A stretch of DNA of 64,000 nt from Vibrio atlanticus (lineage in GTDB: Bacteria > Pseudomonadota > Gammaproteobacteria > Enterobacterales > Vibrionaceae), in the NCBI RefSeq assembly GCF_024347315.1, contig NZ_AP025461.1, positions 124,001 to 188,000 on the forward strand, read 5' to 3'. Shown piece by piece: positions 63,241-64,000 of the stretch (positions are counted from its first letter, which is position 1; the number at the start of each line of letters is the position of its first letter). The notes beneath the pieces are model-generated. The model ran no database searches and was not told where the DNA came from. It saw only the letters and a program-made list of their open reading frames with translations. A program made the translations under genes and the position numbers.

Positions 63241-64000
63241 ATGAACACACTTTGGGAACAGTTTGCGTTTTCGGCGTCAGTAACAGGCCCTATCTGTTTA
63301 ATGCTGTTTCTTGGTGTGATGCTCAAGCGAATCGGTTTGATCAATGATAATTTCATTGATGTCGCGTCCAAAGTGGTGTTTCAAGTCACCCTACCCGCGA
63401 TGCTATTTCTGAGTATTGTTCAATCGAATCACAACTTTTCAGCCAGTAGCGCGTTAGTTGCGTTTGGCGTCATCGCTAACTTTGTCTTTTTCTTGTTCAC
63501 GATTTTCTCAACCAAGTTGGTATTCAAAAGCTCTAAAGATCAAGGTGTGATCATCCAAGGTGGATTCCGCGCTAATACCGCGATCATCGGCCTCGCCTAC
63601 GTGGCTAATATTTATGGCAACCAAGGCGTGGCATTGGCTGCTATCTATGTCGCATCTCTGACCGTACTGTATAACATTCAAGCCGTGATAGCACTGACAC
63701 CCAAAGGCAAAGACACCGGCGCTAAAGCCATTAAAGTGATCGCCAAGTCCATCACCAAAAACCCGTTAATCATCGCTATTTTCTTAGCAGTCGTCTTCTA
63801 TGCACTTTCAATTCCGATTCCAAAAATGGTGACTGATGCTGGGCAATACTTTGCCAACATGACTTTGCCTTTGGCTCTACTTTGTACTGGTGGTTCTCTA
63901 GATATTAGTTCGCTTAAACAAGAAAAGTTGTCTACGTGGTTCGCCTCTAGTTACAAGTTAATCGCCTCACCTTTACTGACTACACTGGCTGGTTGGTACT
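63241..64000 (+). CDS. AEC-family transporter, N-terminal part
   Basis: The frame starts at ATG 63241 (AAAGGA upstream) and is still open at the right edge, giving ~253 residues. About eight hydrophobic segments; the words LPAMLFLSIVQ, GGFRANTAIIGLAY and MTLPLALLCTGGSLD are typical of the auxin-efflux-carrier family of inner-membrane permeases. Substrate (often a carboxylate) unknown. Confidence 0.87.
   Translation, partial: MNTLWEQFAFSASVTGPICLMLFLGVMLKRIGLINDNFIDVASKVVFQVTLPAMLFLSIVQSNHNFSASSALVAFGVIANFVFFLFTIFSTKLVFKSSKDQGVIIQGGFRANTAIIGLAYVANIYGNQGVALAAIYVASLTVLYNIQAVIALTPKGKDTGAKAIKVIAKSITKNPLIIAIFLAVVFYALSIPIPKMVTDAGQYFANMTLPLALLCTGGSLDISSLKQEKLSTWFASSYKLIASPLLTTLAGWY

Overview
The window reads as chromosomal DNA of a marine gamma-proteobacterium, almost certainly a Vibrio. 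Pointers are a cytolysin of the Vibrio cholerae cytolysin (VCC) family, a Vibrio-type DUF2850 protein, a secreted GH18 chitinase, a uhp hexose-phosphate system and many short genes ending in strong hairpins. Species was not determined. Most of the window is ordinary metabolic and regulatory chromosome; one accessory block (about 9.4-14.64 kb) is clearly acquired.

Layout. 0-9.1 kb: the end of a drug/metabolite transporter, an MFS transporter overlapping an APH/CHK-type kinase, a small acetyltransferase, a YcgR/PilZ c-di-GMP effector, a Lon-like protease, and a TPR-like protein with a double-ATPase peptide ABC protein. 9.4-14.64 kb: an AT-rich VCC-type pore-forming toxin between two inverted copies of an IS5-family (IS903-group) element of 1,054 bp. 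The right-hand copy carries a second, complete copy inserted in its 3' end with a perfect 9-bp target duplication. The block has removed the 5' end of an aldose-epimerase gene.

14.64-28.7 kb: a beta-glucoside/beta-glucan-oligosaccharide locus. It has a LacI regulator, a periplasmic binding protein, two permeases, a GH1 beta-glucosidase, a MalK-type ATPase and a GH94 phosphorylase, all leftward, followed by the broken epimerase. Upstream lie a chemoreceptor and a LamB-type porin. LacI-type operators of one consensus lie before both the lacI gene and the porin, tying them into one regulon. 29-38.4 kb: prolyl oligopeptidase, a LysR regulator and a lactate locus (permease, L-lactate dehydrogenase, fused FAD/Fe-S D-lactate-type dehydrogenase).

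38.5-43.6 kb: AraC/GyrI regulator, PLP aminotransferase, tRNA hydroxylase TrhO, a YdcH-like protein and an acetyltransferase. 43.6-50.2 kb: manA, uhpC, uhpB, uhpA and uhpT, all leftward. The uhpT and manA upstream regions share a three-part promoter layout with identical spacing, suggesting that mannose-6-phosphate isomerase is induced together with hexose-phosphate uptake. 50.5-64 kb: a large exported phosphatase-superfamily protein, DUF1840, a diguanylate cyclase, pirin, PpnP, DUF2850, a multidomain chitinase, an alpha/beta hydrolase, a TetR regulator and the start of an AEC transporter.

Two full copies and one decayed copy of a 266-bp repeat with terminal inverted repeats lie between genes. 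The two full copies differ by a base-pair-preserving double change inside a nested hairpin.
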